From assembly GCA_017557195.1 (NCBI GenBank), contig JAFZAL010000163.1, positions 1-53,218 on the forward strand: a stretch of DNA of 53,218 nt, in the 5' to 3' direction. Both the position numbers and the translations under genes were made by a program. The DNA is from Thermoguttaceae bacterium (lineage in GTDB: Bacteria; Planctomycetota; Planctomycetia; Pirellulales; Thermoguttaceae). Below, in pieces: positions 17,070-26,942 of this stretch (positions are counted from its first letter, which is position 1; every line of letters begins with the position of its first letter). The notes beneath the pieces were generated by a model. It saw only the letters and a list, made by a program, of their open reading frames with translations, ran no database searches and had not been told where the DNA came from.

Positions 17070-20000
17070 ATGAAACGAACATTATTCTGGATTCTGTTAT
17101 TTGCTGTCTGTTGTAACGCGGCGGTCGCGTTGGCGCAGACGAAACGCGAGCGGCTGGAAGGGCTGGTCTACGAAGTTGAGGACTGGTCGGAGCCGAAAGA
17201 CGTCATGCGGCTTAATCAGCCGGGCGCGTCCAACTGGCAGATTTGGACGAAGGAAGACGACGTGATTCATAAACGTTCCAACGGCGCGTCTGTTACAACG
17301 CCTGTCTTGCCAACGGACGCTGACCGGGAAAAGCCGGAAGACGGCGCGCCGGTTCTCCATACGAAAATTACCGGCATTCCCGCGGGACGGTATCGGGTTT
17401 TCCTAAACGGGACGAATCGCCCGCTGGCGCTGTCGTTTGACGGCGGGAAAACGTGGACGAAATCCAACATCCACGGCGAGAACGATTTCGGAATCTACGA
17501 CATCTCCGACGGCGTTTTTGAACTCTGGGTGGACGACCGGTACGCGTCCGAAAACAAAGGCTGGGCGTATTACGACTACATCCGCTTTGTCCCGACAACA
17601 GAAGAAGTAACAATCGACAACCTGCAGAGCTATTACATCGCCAGCGATTCTCCGTTTAATCCGGATTTCGGGAAAGCGCTGCCCGACGATTACACTCAGA
17701 TTTCCTGGACGACCAACGTCCCGACGCCTCCAGCTGAAGTTACGTTTATTCCATGGGAATGGAAAAAAACAAAGCCAAAAACGATTGTAGAATCGGATTC
17801 CGGACTGCGAAATCACGCGGTCGTCTGTCCGTGGGGCTATTACGAAAAAGCAATTGTAACGCTGCCGATAAACCGTTCCGGGAAGGCGATTTCAAAGACT
17901 GTCTCGTTGTGGGAGCAGGGAGTTTCAGAAGAGCAGAAAACGGTCAAAACGTCTATTGATCTGTACGTTTCCGAGCCGACTGGATTCGCCCGTCAAAATT
18001 GGCCTGTTACGTCCGGCGTTCCGCTGGCGAAAGGCGTATGTTATGTCGATCAAACGTTTCGTCTAAAAAACGCGGATGGCAAAAAAATCAGAGCGCAGTT
18101 TACTCCTGTTGCGTATTGGCAGGACGATTCTGTTCAGTGGCTTGTCGTCGATTTTCGAGCGGATACGGACGCTCAAAAGCCAACGAAATACACGCTGGAA
18201 ATTTTTGAGGAGGATGAGGTCGAAGACTATGTTCCCCCCATGGACGACAGCGACTGCGGAGAGTTTTATAGCCCGTATGAATCGGAAATTGTTCTAGCTG
18301 ACGGTCGAAAACTGTATGCGCCTCAAAAAGGATTTAGTCAGGTTACAAGCAGCAAAGACGTTCTCGTTACAACCCGCCTTGAAGGCAGCTATATCGAAGC
18401 GGAGAACATGGAACAGGCGGAAGATAAAGCCCGGGAATCAGCAAGAAACGAGGTCAAGCCGGGATTTGTCTGGCGCATGGAAATGACCGACTATTTCGAT
18501 GAGGATCAGGACGTTGATTTGAGGAGAACTCGCTGGACAATCGGGAACAATCAGCTGGATAAACCGTTTACGCTGATTCGTTCCGCGTCCGTTTTCGATA
18601 CGTCCGTTTTCTGCGGCGGCGAATACTCGTGTCAGATTCTACAGGACGAACTCAACCATGCCTCGGTCGAAATCAACGGCAAAAAGCAGGAGACGGATCG
18701 GTTTGACGGTTATCTTGAACTGTCCGACGGCGCGGTTCTGTTTAGAAATTTCTGGCAAACATGGCCAAAAGGTCTTTCTGTCAGAAAGACGCCAGTACAG
18801 CAGCCTGGGGTAGACGGCGGATTCTTTAATATTACAGACGATCTGTCACAGGCTCCGGAATCGCATAATGGCGCTTCGCAAGACAGTCGTTTTAAATTGG
18901 ATCTGGTTTATGAGATTTTGCCGCCGCTGCCGGACGGTTACAGCGACGATCCGAAGAAAAACGAGCGTGACAATCTGATTCAAAATTACTTTTGGCTCAA
19001 AGACAACTGCTATCAGTTCAAGCGCGGAATGGAAGTTACCGTTGAATTCTGGCAGGCGTCGAAAGAGCGGATGGAAAACGACAAACATCTCCGGGAGCAT
19101 CTTCAAAACCCGATTTTTGCCGCGTGTTCGCCGGAATACTACTGTTCCGTGGGCGTTTTCCCGCCGGTCAGCCCGGCTGTCAAAGGCGAGTTCGACAGCT
19201 ACGAACAGGCGTTTCGGACGTCGTTTGCGAATCTCGAAAAGGGGCGTCGGGAACGCGGCGAGTACGGCTGGATGAGCTTTGGGGACTGGTTTGGCGAACG
19301 GGTCAATAACTGGGGCAACAACGAGTACGATCTGTCGTATACGTGCGCCATGCACTTCGCTCGAACCGGCGATGTAACAATTCTCCAGCGCGGAATTGAA
19401 ATGGCTCAGCATTACATGACGGTCGATTTCCAGAAGTACCCGGTCAATCCCAACGCCAAAGAACGCATGTATCTGCATGCCTTTGGGCACGTCAACGGTT
19501 TTTTCGAGCCGACCGACCCGCGCCTGAAAGGCTTGACGGGGCAGGCGAGTCAATTGCAGAGCTGGTTTAGAGCGGAAACCGACAACGGCGGCGGGCACGA
19601 TTTTCAGCCGGGCAATTTCTATATCGGAGCTCTGACGGGCGACGCAGAGCTGCTTTCCAAGGCGAATACCGCCTGTTTCGCTCAGGCGAAATGGTACACG
19701 CCGAAGTTCAGTTTCGGCATAGAGCGCGGGGCGGGCTGGCCGCTGACCAACGCCGTCTATGCGTATCGGTTTACCAACAATCCGTATTATCTCAACGCTG
19801 CGCGAATCTATTTCGAGACGATTCAAAGCAAGCAGAACCCGGAAACCGGCTGTTTCGACCTGGCGCAGGATCAGACGGAATGCGACTGCCCGGACAAGAA
19901 GGAACATCGCGGCGGGAAAGCGTTTGCCGTCGGAGTTCTGCTGCACGGCTTGGCGCGGTATTACGAAACGGAACCTGATCCGGAGCGCAAAGAGCAGATT

Positions 20001-20324
20001 AAGACCGTTTTGGTTCGCTGCGCCGACTGGCTGCTGGACTATTCCTGGAACGAGGAGAAACAGGGATTCCGTTACAAGACCGGGTGTCCGAAATACGCGG
20101 ATTCCGGCTGGTACTCGATTCTCGTCGCGGAAGGACTGGCGTACGCATCGGAAATCAGCGGCAATCCTCGCTACCGGGAGTTCCTGGTCAGAACGTTAGG
20201 GGAACCGATTAAAGCCGTCTCCGGAACCGGGAAAGCGTCCGGAAAAGATTTTACCCAAAAGCATCGCCAGACGCCGCATGCTCTGTACTGGTTGAAGAAA
20301 CATGGGGTAACGGAGCTGAAGTGA
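17070..20324 (+). CDS. Secreted PcRGLX/YetA-like protein, probable exo-rhamnogalacturonan lyase (PL26-like)
   Basis: The 1084-residue protein begins with a signal peptide (LFWILLFAVCCNAAVALAQ). Residues ~25-290 are beta-rich carbohydrate-binding-type domains (GRYRVFLNG, GVFELWVDDRYAS), ~295-620 resemble the RIFT-barrel/beta-sandwich part of the PcRGLX/YetA family, and ~650-1060 are an alpha/alpha toroid (YGWMSFGDWFGERVNNWGNN; HAFGHVNGFFEP; ADNGGGHDFQPGNF-type text). PL26 enzymes remove unsaturated disaccharides from rhamnogalacturonan I. The family call rests on overall pattern; catalytic residues were not mapped. With the GH-A hydrolase and the sugar porter it suggests polysaccharide use. 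Confidence 0.6.
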   Translation: MKRTLFWILLFAVCCNAAVALAQTKRERLEGLVYEVEDWSEPKDVMRLNQPGASNWQIWTKEDDVIHKRSNGASVTTPVLPTDADREKPEDGAPVLHTKITGIPAGRYRVFLNGTNRPLALSFDGGKTWTKSNIHGENDFGIYDISDGVFELWVDDRYASENKGWAYYDYIRFVPTTEEVTIDNLQSYYIASDSPFNPDFGKALPDDYTQISWTTNVPTPPAEVTFIPWEWKKTKPKTIVESDSGLRNHAVVCPWGYYEKAIVTLPINRSGKAISKTVSLWEQGVSEEQKTVKTSIDLYVSEPTGFARQNWPVTSGVPLAKGVCYVDQTFRLKNADGKKIRAQFTPVAYWQDDSVQWLVVDFRADTDAQKPTKYTLEIFEEDEVEDYVPPMDDSDCGEFYSPYESEIVLADGRKLYAPQKGFSQVTSSKDVLVTTRLEGSYIEAENMEQAEDKARESARNEVKPGFVWRMEMTDYFDEDQDVDLRRTRWTIGNNQLDKPFTLIRSASVFDTSVFCGGEYSCQILQDELNHASVEINGKKQETDRFDGYLELSDGAVLFRNFWQTWPKGLSVRKTPVQQPGVDGGFFNITDDLSQAPESHNGASQDSRFKLDLVYEILPPLPDGYSDDPKKNERDNLIQNYFWLKDNCYQFKRGMEVTVEFWQASKERMENDKHLREHLQNPIFAACSPEYYCSVGVFPPVSPAVKGEFDSYEQAFRTSFANLEKGRRERGEYGWMSFGDWFGERVNNWGNNEYDLSYTCAMHFARTGDVTILQRGIEMAQHYMTVDFQKYPVNPNAKERMYLHAFGHVNGFFEPTDPRLKGLTGQASQLQSWFRAETDNGGGHDFQPGNFYIGALTGDAELLSKANTACFAQAKWYTPKFSFGIERGAGWPLTNAVYAYRFTNNPYYLNAARIYFETIQSKQNPETGCFDLAQDQTECDCPDKKEHRGGKAFAVGVLLHGLARYYETEPDPERKEQIKTVLVRCADWLLDYSWNEEKQGFRYKTGCPKYADSGWYSILVAEGLAYASEISGNPRYREFLVRTLGEPIKAVSGTGKASGKDFTQKHRQTPHALYWLKKHGVTELK

Positions 20325-20881
20325 GGCGAATTAGCAATTAGCAATGAGCAATTAGCAATTTCGCTTCGCGTTCCTCGTAGGTTTTGCGTGGGTCAACTCG
20401 CACACGGATTTGACGGGTTAGACGGATTTTCGCCGATTGGGTATTGGTAGTATTTTGTTTTAAACACGAAAAACACGAAATAAGCGAAATTTACGAAAAT
20501 TTTTTTTAGAATATAAAATTATTCTTTCGTCTTTTTAGTTCTTTTCGTGTATTTCGTGTATTTCGTGTTAAAAATTTCTTCGGAGATATAGACAGGCTTC
20601 GGCGGACTTACGTCCGCGATCCAGAAAGGTTTTCGGCTGCGGCACAGGTAGTCAGCGAGTCATTGGACAAGGCGGCGTCAAGCCGCCGCATTCCCCGCCG
20701 CAAAGCGACGTCTTGCGGTTGCGGTTTGCGTAAATTATCCATTTTAGCATCTTTCCCATTCTTTTTTCAAGAATTTTTTCCTTTAGCGCCGTCAGATTGA
20801 AAAATCTCGTGTATAATATATATTAATATAAAAACGTTTACAAACCCAGTTTCCTGATTTTTCCTTTTTGGAGAAAACGAA
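20325..20881. repeat. Intergenic region (~555 bp): heptamer, 9-mer and dispersed repeats
   Basis: 20329-20360 has ATTAGCA heptamers. 20461-20575 is an inverted pair of cacgaaata/cgtgtattt 9-mer blocks. 20602-20645 copies the element at 7665-7710. An AT-rich stretch with TATAATATATATTAATAT near 20813-20832 is the probable promoter of the PEP-CTERM gene. No gene is supported. Confidence 0.65.
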
Positions 20882-23800
20882 ATGACCAAAGCTCAAAAGC
20901 TGAATACAATTTCCTCGACTCGCGTTTTCCTACGCGGATGCATCATTGCTCTTTTTGTCGCAGCGCTTCTGACTGCTCTGCCCTGCCCCGTCCAAGCGGA
21001 TATGCTTCTGTTCTGGAATTTTGACGAGTACACAACCGAAGGCGGCGTTAACTACGTTACGGACTCCGTTCATTCAGAGCGGCTCAAGCTGGTAAACTCG
21101 TCTATTGTAGACGGTCAACTGACTTCCTCCGGCGGCTACGCTCAGGGTACGGGAACAAACAACGGTACGAGCGTAACGCTTCCAACCAAGACAGACAGTT
21201 ATACGCTCTCGGCGTTTCTGACAACTACCAGAAACGGCTCGGTTGGCATTATGTCGTGGGGCGTCCGCGGTCAAACCCGTCAAACGAACTCGTTCCGTAC
21301 AGATGGGGCTGGGCTAAAAAATTATTGGTGGGGTGATGATCTCGCTATAGGAGGTTATCCAGAGGTGTATTCTGGATCTGAAAATTACGTCGTTGCAACG
21401 GGATCTGGCAGGACGCAAACCCTTTACCTCAATGGACAACGAATTGGCACAAGGGATGCGGGTGGCGATAGAAACGAACAGAATCGCGATTTTTTTGTTG
21501 GAAATACTATTAATAACAACTCGGAAACGCTTTACGGTACGATCGACAACGCATCCATTTATAACGACGTGATGGAGCATACAGATATTGTCAACATTGC
21601 GGCGCATACCTATAACGGCTTGACCAATTGGTGGAAAGCCGGAGAAACGATCGACCGGGTCGGCGGGGTTGTCAAACCGGAGACGGTTACCGGAACAACG
21701 GTTATTACCGGAACCAGCGGTCAGACCATGGTTTTCAATCGAACTCTGACCGAGGGCGAACAAGCCTATTATCAAGGTCAGCTGGCTGCGGAACACGATT
21801 ACGTTATCGACAACATGGCGGGCAGCGCTTCCACAAAAACGATGTGGCTTCGCGAGTCTTCTGCTAATCTCAACGACGCTCCTGAAACTCCGTTGGGAAT
21901 CTACGTTGGCGGTACGACGACGGCGTCGACGCTGACGGCAACGCTGGATCAAATCAATGCGGTCAATCGGACGCTGGTTATGGGCGGCGGAACGCTGGCT
22001 CTTAACCTTCCTGGTGACGCCACAATTGATTTAAACCGCATCAACTTTAACAGAGGCAGCCTTTCTCTTTCCGGTACCGGCAAGATGACGATCGAACCGA
22101 AACAACGGCTTCCGTTAAGCAATTTAGCGATTCCCGCGGACAACTCGGTAGTGTTCAATACAAATGAGGAGGTCGATATTTATGGCGTTCTTTCCGGCGC
22201 GGGCAATTTGACTAAAAACGGTTCCGGTGATTTGTTATTCACTTCAAAGAGCCAAAGTTATTCGGGCGTTATTACTCTCAATGGAGGTTCATTAACGTTT
22301 GGTCTCCAGGACGCTTTTGGTTGGGCGGACAGAGCGCCGTACTGTTCTATAGTTGCTGACAACGCAACGATTACAAACAATGCGGCAGTATTCAACGCTC
22401 TGAACAATACAACATTTAAAAACGGCGCAAAGCTGATTGCTGCAGACGGTCAGGGAACTTGGAAAGCGTTCATGCTTTTCGGGACAACCAAGGTTGCTTT
22501 CTCCGGCGACGGTTCCACCGCTGAAAATCCGGTAGTCTTTGAAGTTGCCAGTACTGCAACAGGAAACGCCAGAACCAACGCGACCATCTGCCCTTACGGT
22601 ACAACGTTTGACGTTGCGGATATTACCAAGTCCGATGCTGCTGACCTTATCGTTTCCGCGGTTTTGGCTAATACAAACGGGGGAGGAAAGGTTGGTTCGT
22701 TTACCAAGACCGGCGCTGGTACAATGGAGCTTTCCGGCGCTAACACGTATACGGGAACAACCACCGTTTCCGGCGGAAAACTCAATATTACGGGTTCTGC
22801 ATTTGCTTCTAGGCTTATCATCAACAACGGCGCCTCGGCAACAATTGACGCGGGAGAAACGGGCGTTGTCAATATGGATGCCGACGGATACAACAATTCT
22901 GTAATGATTGGGAACGGTTCCAGCGGAAGTCTCACTCTGGAATCCGGAAACGTAACAATTCACAATTCCGGCAGCGGCACACTGGGCAGCATTCAGCTGG
23001 GAACCAACTCCGACACGACGGTCGGCACGCTTACCATCAACGGCGGATCAATGCAGGTCGACGGTCGAATTCTCATTGCCGCCAATAAAACCGGCGCACA
23101 AGCTACGCTCACGATGAACGGCGGGAAGCTTTCGCTTGGCGTTCCTGAAGCGTATACAACCAGCGGCGACCCCGCTTGCGGCGTTTTGTGGTTTGGCGCT
23201 GGAACGTCTACCGTCAACCTCAACGGCGGAACGGTTTCCATGTTTGGTATGAACAATAACGGTCCTAAAGCCGGCAGTACATTTAATTTCAACGGCGGAA
23301 CCCTTCAGGCGGTTGGAGATACAACCAGTTTTCTGACTGCGGCTGGATCTATGCAATTCTACGTCAAACAGGGCGGCGCTATAATTGATACGCAAAGTTA
23401 TAATGTTACCATTTCTGCCGCGTTACTGCAAGGACCGGAAGCGGGCGACGCTGCAGGCGGACTGACCAAGAATGGCTCTGGAACGCTGACACTTGCCGCC
23501 GCCAATACGTTTAGCGGCGATATGACTATCAATGCTGGTACTGTTGTAATGGCATACAACGCCAATACTACAAGTACAACAGCAACTCCATTGGGAAACC
23601 CATCCATTGAAGGACGTAAAATTACCGTTAAATCCGGAGCGACCCTTGAAACGGGGGGAACTGACGTCTTTGGCGGCGCTACAGCTCATCCTCTGTTTAC
23701 GTTAGTTGCTGACGGAGGTACGATTGCAACACGAAGTGGTTATCTGACGTCATACGGCGACATCGAACTGAAAAACAACGCCGTCTTTGATGAACGAGGC

Positions 23801-25357
23801 GGACATAGCACCTGGTATACAATTTTCAATGGCGATATTTCCGTTACCAGCGGTAACGCCACAATTAAGTCCACTAATGGAAAAGGCATTTCATTACGTG
23901 GATATCGTAATGGAACCAATGCTGGCGTTACGTTTGACGTTGCCAAGAATTCAACCTTGACGGTGTCTGCCCTTTTGAGAAACAGTCCCAACAGCGGTAC
24001 GGTCGGCTCGTTTACCAAAAAAGGCGAAGGCACGATGATTTTGTCAAACCGAAGCAACGATTTCACTGGCAATATCGTAGTTGACGAAGGTATTCTTAAA
24101 GCCCAGGGAGGCTGGGCGGGCGGAACCTCTGGCACGACGGTTTTAGGAAAGAACCAAGCTAGAACCATTACCATTAATAAAGACGGAACATTGAATTTTA
24201 CCGCTCAGGATGTTGTTACCAATGCCGACAACACAACCTCGATCAAGTTTGTAGTCAACGGCGGCACAATTACCAATGAAGGCGCGGTTTTCAACAATCT
24301 TACCAATACGGAATTTTACAACGGCGCGAAGATTGTCGCGGCAAACGGACATGGAACCTGGAAAGCGTTTATGCTTACCGGAACCAACAAGGTCGCCTTC
24401 GCCGGTGACGGTTCTAAGGCTGAAAGTCCGGTCGTGTTTGAAGTTGCCAGTACGGCATCTGGAGCCGCGCTGACAAATGCGACGATTTGCCCGTATGGCG
24501 CTACGTTTGAAGTGGCGGATATTACCAAATCTGACGCTTCGGACCTCGTGATCAGCGCGGTCCTGGCCAACACAAACGGAACAGGAAAGATTGGCTCGTT
24601 TACGAAAACCGGGGCGGGAACGATGGAACTGTCTGCCGCTAATACGTATGATGGAACGACGACAATTAATGCTGGTACTTTGAAATTGACCGGCGACGGT
24701 TCTACTGGAACAGGAGCCGTTACAATCGGAGAGAGCGGTACGCTGGAATTTGCTGTTGAAAACGAAAAATGGTATACCAGCAACGCTGTTTCCGGGACTG
24801 GAACGATTCGCAAGACGGGAGGAGGCGTTTTGTATCTCAACGGAACGTCAGAGAAGCCGATTGCATCCAAATCGCTTTTGGTTGAAGAAGGCTCGCTGAT
24901 GTTCAAAGGAAACTATTCTGGAGATCTGTTCGTAAACGAGGGAACCCTGCTTTCGCCCGGCAACTCGGTTGGCGATTTGATTGTTGAGGGCGCGGTTACT
25001 ATTAACGGCGGCGCGACATTGCTTTTGGAACAGGACGCGTCCGGCATAGATACCCTTACGGCAACCAAGTTTTACATTTCCCCCGACGCCATAATTGATC
25101 TGGCGCCCTCAGCGCTTCAGCCTGGCGCTACGTATACGCTTTTAACTCAGACGGCTAACGAGTTAACAGACGATTACACTCTTGAGTTCTTGACGTCGCT
25201 AATGTCAGAGGAAGACAAATATTACTGGAATCTCTCGATAGTCGACCATAGGCTCATGGCAACCGTAGACTCTAACGCCGTTCCGGAACCGTCAACTTGG
25301 GCGCTGCTGATTCTTGGTGTTGGCGCGTTGATGTACTGGCGTAAACGCAATTCGTAA
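20882..25357 (+). CDS. Giant PEP-CTERM protein with LamG-like domain and autotransporter-type beta-strand repeats
   Basis: The 1491-residue exported protein has a long signal peptide (to about residue 40, ..LPCPVQA) and a LamG/concanavalin-like N-terminal domain (DMLLFWNFDE..., ~40-240). More than 1100 residues of Gly/Thr/Asn-rich beta-helix follow, with autotransporter-associated strand repeats such as GSFTKTGAGTMELSGANTYT. A module of about 110 residues occurs twice almost unchanged (DNA 22428-22760 and 24324-24650). The C-terminus is a PEP-CTERM tag: VPEPSTWALLILGVG, a hydrophobic helix and WRKRNS. Such proteins are recognised and cut by an exosortase and attached to the envelope or exported. 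No exosortase is in the window. Confidence 0.9.
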   Translation: MTKAQKLNTISSTRVFLRGCIIALFVAALLTALPCPVQADMLLFWNFDEYTTEGGVNYVTDSVHSERLKLVNSSIVDGQLTSSGGYAQGTGTNNGTSVTLPTKTDSYTLSAFLTTTRNGSVGIMSWGVRGQTRQTNSFRTDGAGLKNYWWGDDLAIGGYPEVYSGSENYVVATGSGRTQTLYLNGQRIGTRDAGGDRNEQNRDFFVGNTINNNSETLYGTIDNASIYNDVMEHTDIVNIAAHTYNGLTNWWKAGETIDRVGGVVKPETVTGTTVITGTSGQTMVFNRTLTEGEQAYYQGQLAAEHDYVIDNMAGSASTKTMWLRESSANLNDAPETPLGIYVGGTTTASTLTATLDQINAVNRTLVMGGGTLALNLPGDATIDLNRINFNRGSLSLSGTGKMTIEPKQRLPLSNLAIPADNSVVFNTNEEVDIYGVLSGAGNLTKNGSGDLLFTSKSQSYSGVITLNGGSLTFGLQDAFGWADRAPYCSIVADNATITNNAAVFNALNNTTFKNGAKLIAADGQGTWKAFMLFGTTKVAFSGDGSTAENPVVFEVASTATGNARTNATICPYGTTFDVADITKSDAADLIVSAVLANTNGGGKVGSFTKTGAGTMELSGANTYTGTTTVSGGKLNITGSAFASRLIINNGASATIDAGETGVVNMDADGYNNSVMIGNGSSGSLTLESGNVTIHNSGSGTLGSIQLGTNSDTTVGTLTINGGSMQVDGRILIAANKTGAQATLTMNGGKLSLGVPEAYTTSGDPACGVLWFGAGTSTVNLNGGTVSMFGMNNNGPKAGSTFNFNGGTLQAVGDTTSFLTAAGSMQFYVKQGGAIIDTQSYNVTISAALLQGPEAGDAAGGLTKNGSGTLTLAAANTFSGDMTINAGTVVMAYNANTTSTTATPLGNPSIEGRKITVKSGATLETGGTDVFGGATAHPLFTLVADGGTIATRSGYLTSYGDIELKNNAVFDERGGHSTWYTIFNGDISVTSGNATIKSTNGKGISLRGYRNGTNAGVTFDVAKNSTLTVSALLRNSPNSGTVGSFTKKGEGTMILSNRSNDFTGNIVVDEGILKAQGGWAGGTSGTTVLGKNQARTITINKDGTLNFTAQDVVTNADNTTSIKFVVNGGTITNEGAVFNNLTNTEFYNGAKIVAANGHGTWKAFMLTGTNKVAFAGDGSKAESPVVFEVASTASGAALTNATICPYGATFEVADITKSDASDLVISAVLANTNGTGKIGSFTKTGAGTMELSAANTYDGTTTINAGTLKLTGDGSTGTGAVTIGESGTLEFAVENEKWYTSNAVSGTGTIRKTGGGVLYLNGTSEKPIASKSLLVEEGSLMFKGNYSGDLFVNEGTLLSPGNSVGDLIVEGAVTINGGATLLLEQDASGIDTLTATKFYISPDAIIDLAPSALQPGATYTLLTQTANELTDDYTLEFLTSLMSEEDKYYWNLSIVDHRLMATVDSNAVPEPSTWALLILGVGALMYWRKRNS

Positions 25358-25389
25358 TTCGTAATTACGCAAGCGTAACGATTTTAGAA

Positions 25390-25416
25390 TGCGGGAGGAA
25401 ACTCCCGCTTTTTTAT
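25390..25416 (+). terminator. Terminator of the PEP-CTERM gene
   Basis: GCGGGAG-GAAA-CTCCCGC followed by TTTTTTA. Confidence 0.9.
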
Positions 25417-25432
25417 AGACTCATTTCTCATA

Positions 25433-26221
25433 ATGGAGCTGACGTTTACGATAATTCTGCTGGGGTCAATCGCCGCGATGCTGCTGGGAATCGCCAAAAC
25501 AGGCGTTCCCGGGCTGGGCATGTTCGGGTCGCTGTTGATGATTTCAACCTTTGCCGGACATGAGATGTTCGCGTCCGGGGCGGTTGTGCCGCTGCTGATA
25601 ATCGGCGACCTGGCGGCTTGCTGGTATTACGGTCGAAATCGTCAGCGGGGGATCCTTCACAAAATCTTCCCGCCGCTGGGCGTTGGGCTGGTCTTGGGAA
25701 TGGGCGTGTTGTGCGTCATGGAGAACTCGCAGTTCAAGCTGACTGTCGGCATTTTGGCGGTGAGCATTTTACTGTTTGAATTCGCCCGAAAGCGGTTCGG
25801 CTGGACGGCGATTTCCAAGACGCGGCTTTTCGGCTGGTTCTGCGGAATCATGGCTGGTCTGACGACCATGCTGGGCAACGCGGCAGGTCCGGTCGTCTCC
25901 GCGTTCTTTGCTTCTCAAGATTTGGATAAACAGAAGTTCATGGGGACGTCGTCCGTTTTTACGCTGTGCATGAACGCGACGAAAATTCCGCTGCTCATTG
26001 CCGCCACAGCGATTAAGACTCACATGGGATTCGACGCGGTTCAGGCGCAGATTATCACCCCGACAACGTTCTGGCTGACGCTGATTTTCCTGCCGGGCTT
26101 GGCGCTGGGCGCGATCATCGGGCGTCGGCTGTTCCTGCTCATTCCGGAAAAAGTCTTTATCCCGCTGATTCTAACGCTCAACTTTATTACGGCGGTTCAT
26201 ATTCTTGTAACAGCGTTATAG
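25433..26221 (+). CDS. TSUP-family (TauE/SafE) membrane permease
   Basis: The 262-residue protein has about eight membrane helices and the family's Gly-rich first and fifth segments (GIAKTGVPGLGMFG and GIMAGLTTMLGNAAGP). The halves are related to each other, as is usual for TSUP. Members export sulfite, sulfonates or related organic anions through the inner membrane; the substrate is not evident here. It starts 17 bp after the preceding terminator and ends 8 bp from the stop of the convergent phosphatase gene. Confidence 0.9.
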   Translation: MELTFTIILLGSIAAMLLGIAKTGVPGLGMFGSLLMISTFAGHEMFASGAVVPLLIIGDLAACWYYGRNRQRGILHKIFPPLGVGLVLGMGVLCVMENSQFKLTVGILAVSILLFEFARKRFGWTAISKTRLFGWFCGIMAGLTTMLGNAAGPVVSAFFASQDLDKQKFMGTSSVFTLCMNATKIPLLIAATAIKTHMGFDAVQAQIITPTTFWLTLIFLPGLALGAIIGRRLFLLIPEKVFIPLILTLNFITAVHILVTAL

Positions 26222-26228
26222 ATGTTTG

Positions 26229-26753
26229 CTATTCGTTTTTGCCGTCCAGGTATTGACGCAGGAAGTCAACTTGAGTTTCGTTCATTAACTGCGGCGTCCT
26301 TTGGGATTTGGGATTCGTTCTCCAGAGGTTTAGCTGATATTTGCGGGTTTGGGCAAAGCCCCAGTTGTTCGTTTTGCCCAGCCAGCAGGTAATAACCGAA
26401 CCGGTTCGTCCCATTCCGCCCCAGCAGTGGACGCAAACGACGCGCCCTTCTGCTATCAGTTCGTTAATCTTGGCGAGAATCTTGTCCATGTATTCAGAAC
26501 TCGGCGGCGGATTTAGGTCGGGAATAGGGAACGACCAGCGACGAACGCTTTCCGGCAGAAACTGCTCGTATGGATGCAGTTCGCCCGGCTCTGTCAGGTC
26601 GATGAAGTCGGTAATCCCGAACTCGATCATCGCCGACAGCTTTTCGCTGGAATCGACGTCGTAAACCATAATCGGGTACTCAGACGCGTACAGCTGGTCG
26701 GTAACTTTATAGGAAAACTTTGTCGGAACGGGGGAATTGAGTTGAGCATCCAT
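26229..26753 (-). CDS. Dual-specificity/tyrosine-type protein phosphatase
   Basis: The 174-residue cytosolic protein carries the CX5R loop HCWGGMGRTG at 109-118, with nucleophile Cys110 and phosphate-binding Arg116. The general acid is probably Asp79 in FPIPDLNPP. It therefore hydrolyses phosphoesters, most likely on Tyr/Ser/Thr of proteins or a small phosphorylated molecule; the compact size fits atypical dual-specificity enzymes. It is transcribed divergently from lspA with its own promoter. Confidence 0.9.
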   Translation of the reverse strand: MDAQLNSPVPTKFSYKVTDQLYASEYPIMVYDVDSSEKLSAMIEFGITDFIDLTEPGELHPYEQFLPESVRRWSFPIPDLNPPPSSEYMDKILAKINELIAEGRVVCVHCWGGMGRTGSVITCWLGKTNNWGFAQTRKYQLNLWRTNPKSQRTPQLMNETQVDFLRQYLDGKNE

Positions 26754-26806
26754 GATAACCTCGATTCTTTTAACAGAATAATATTTTATCTTATTTCGTC
26801 TATTGC

Positions 26807-26834
26807 ATTATACAAAGACATCGAAAAGAATCAA
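26807..26834 (-). promoter_or_regulatory. Promoter of the phosphatase gene
   Basis: Minus strand TTGATT (26834-26829), a 16-nt spacer and TATAAT (26812-26807). Confidence 0.65.
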
Positions 26835-26866
26835 TAGGATTATGACGGTATTTCTTCAAAACGCTA

Positions 26867-26895
26867 TTGCATAATACTCTAATATAGTGTATAGT
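26867..26895 (+). promoter_or_regulatory. Promoter of lspA
   Basis: TTGCAT (26867-26872), a 17-nt spacer and TATAGT (26890-26895). It gives a short leader to the ATG at 26943, which has no clear ribosome-binding site. Confidence 0.6.
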
Positions 26896-26942
26896 ACAGA
26901 AAGTTGAATTAAACAAACCGAGTAATATTAGTATCGCTTTAT

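Noticed and set aside
18846..19946. Minus-strand frame of 366 codons
   Set aside because: Shadow of the PL26-like gene; it lacks a recognisable start region and domain, while the plus strand is continuous and domain-rich.
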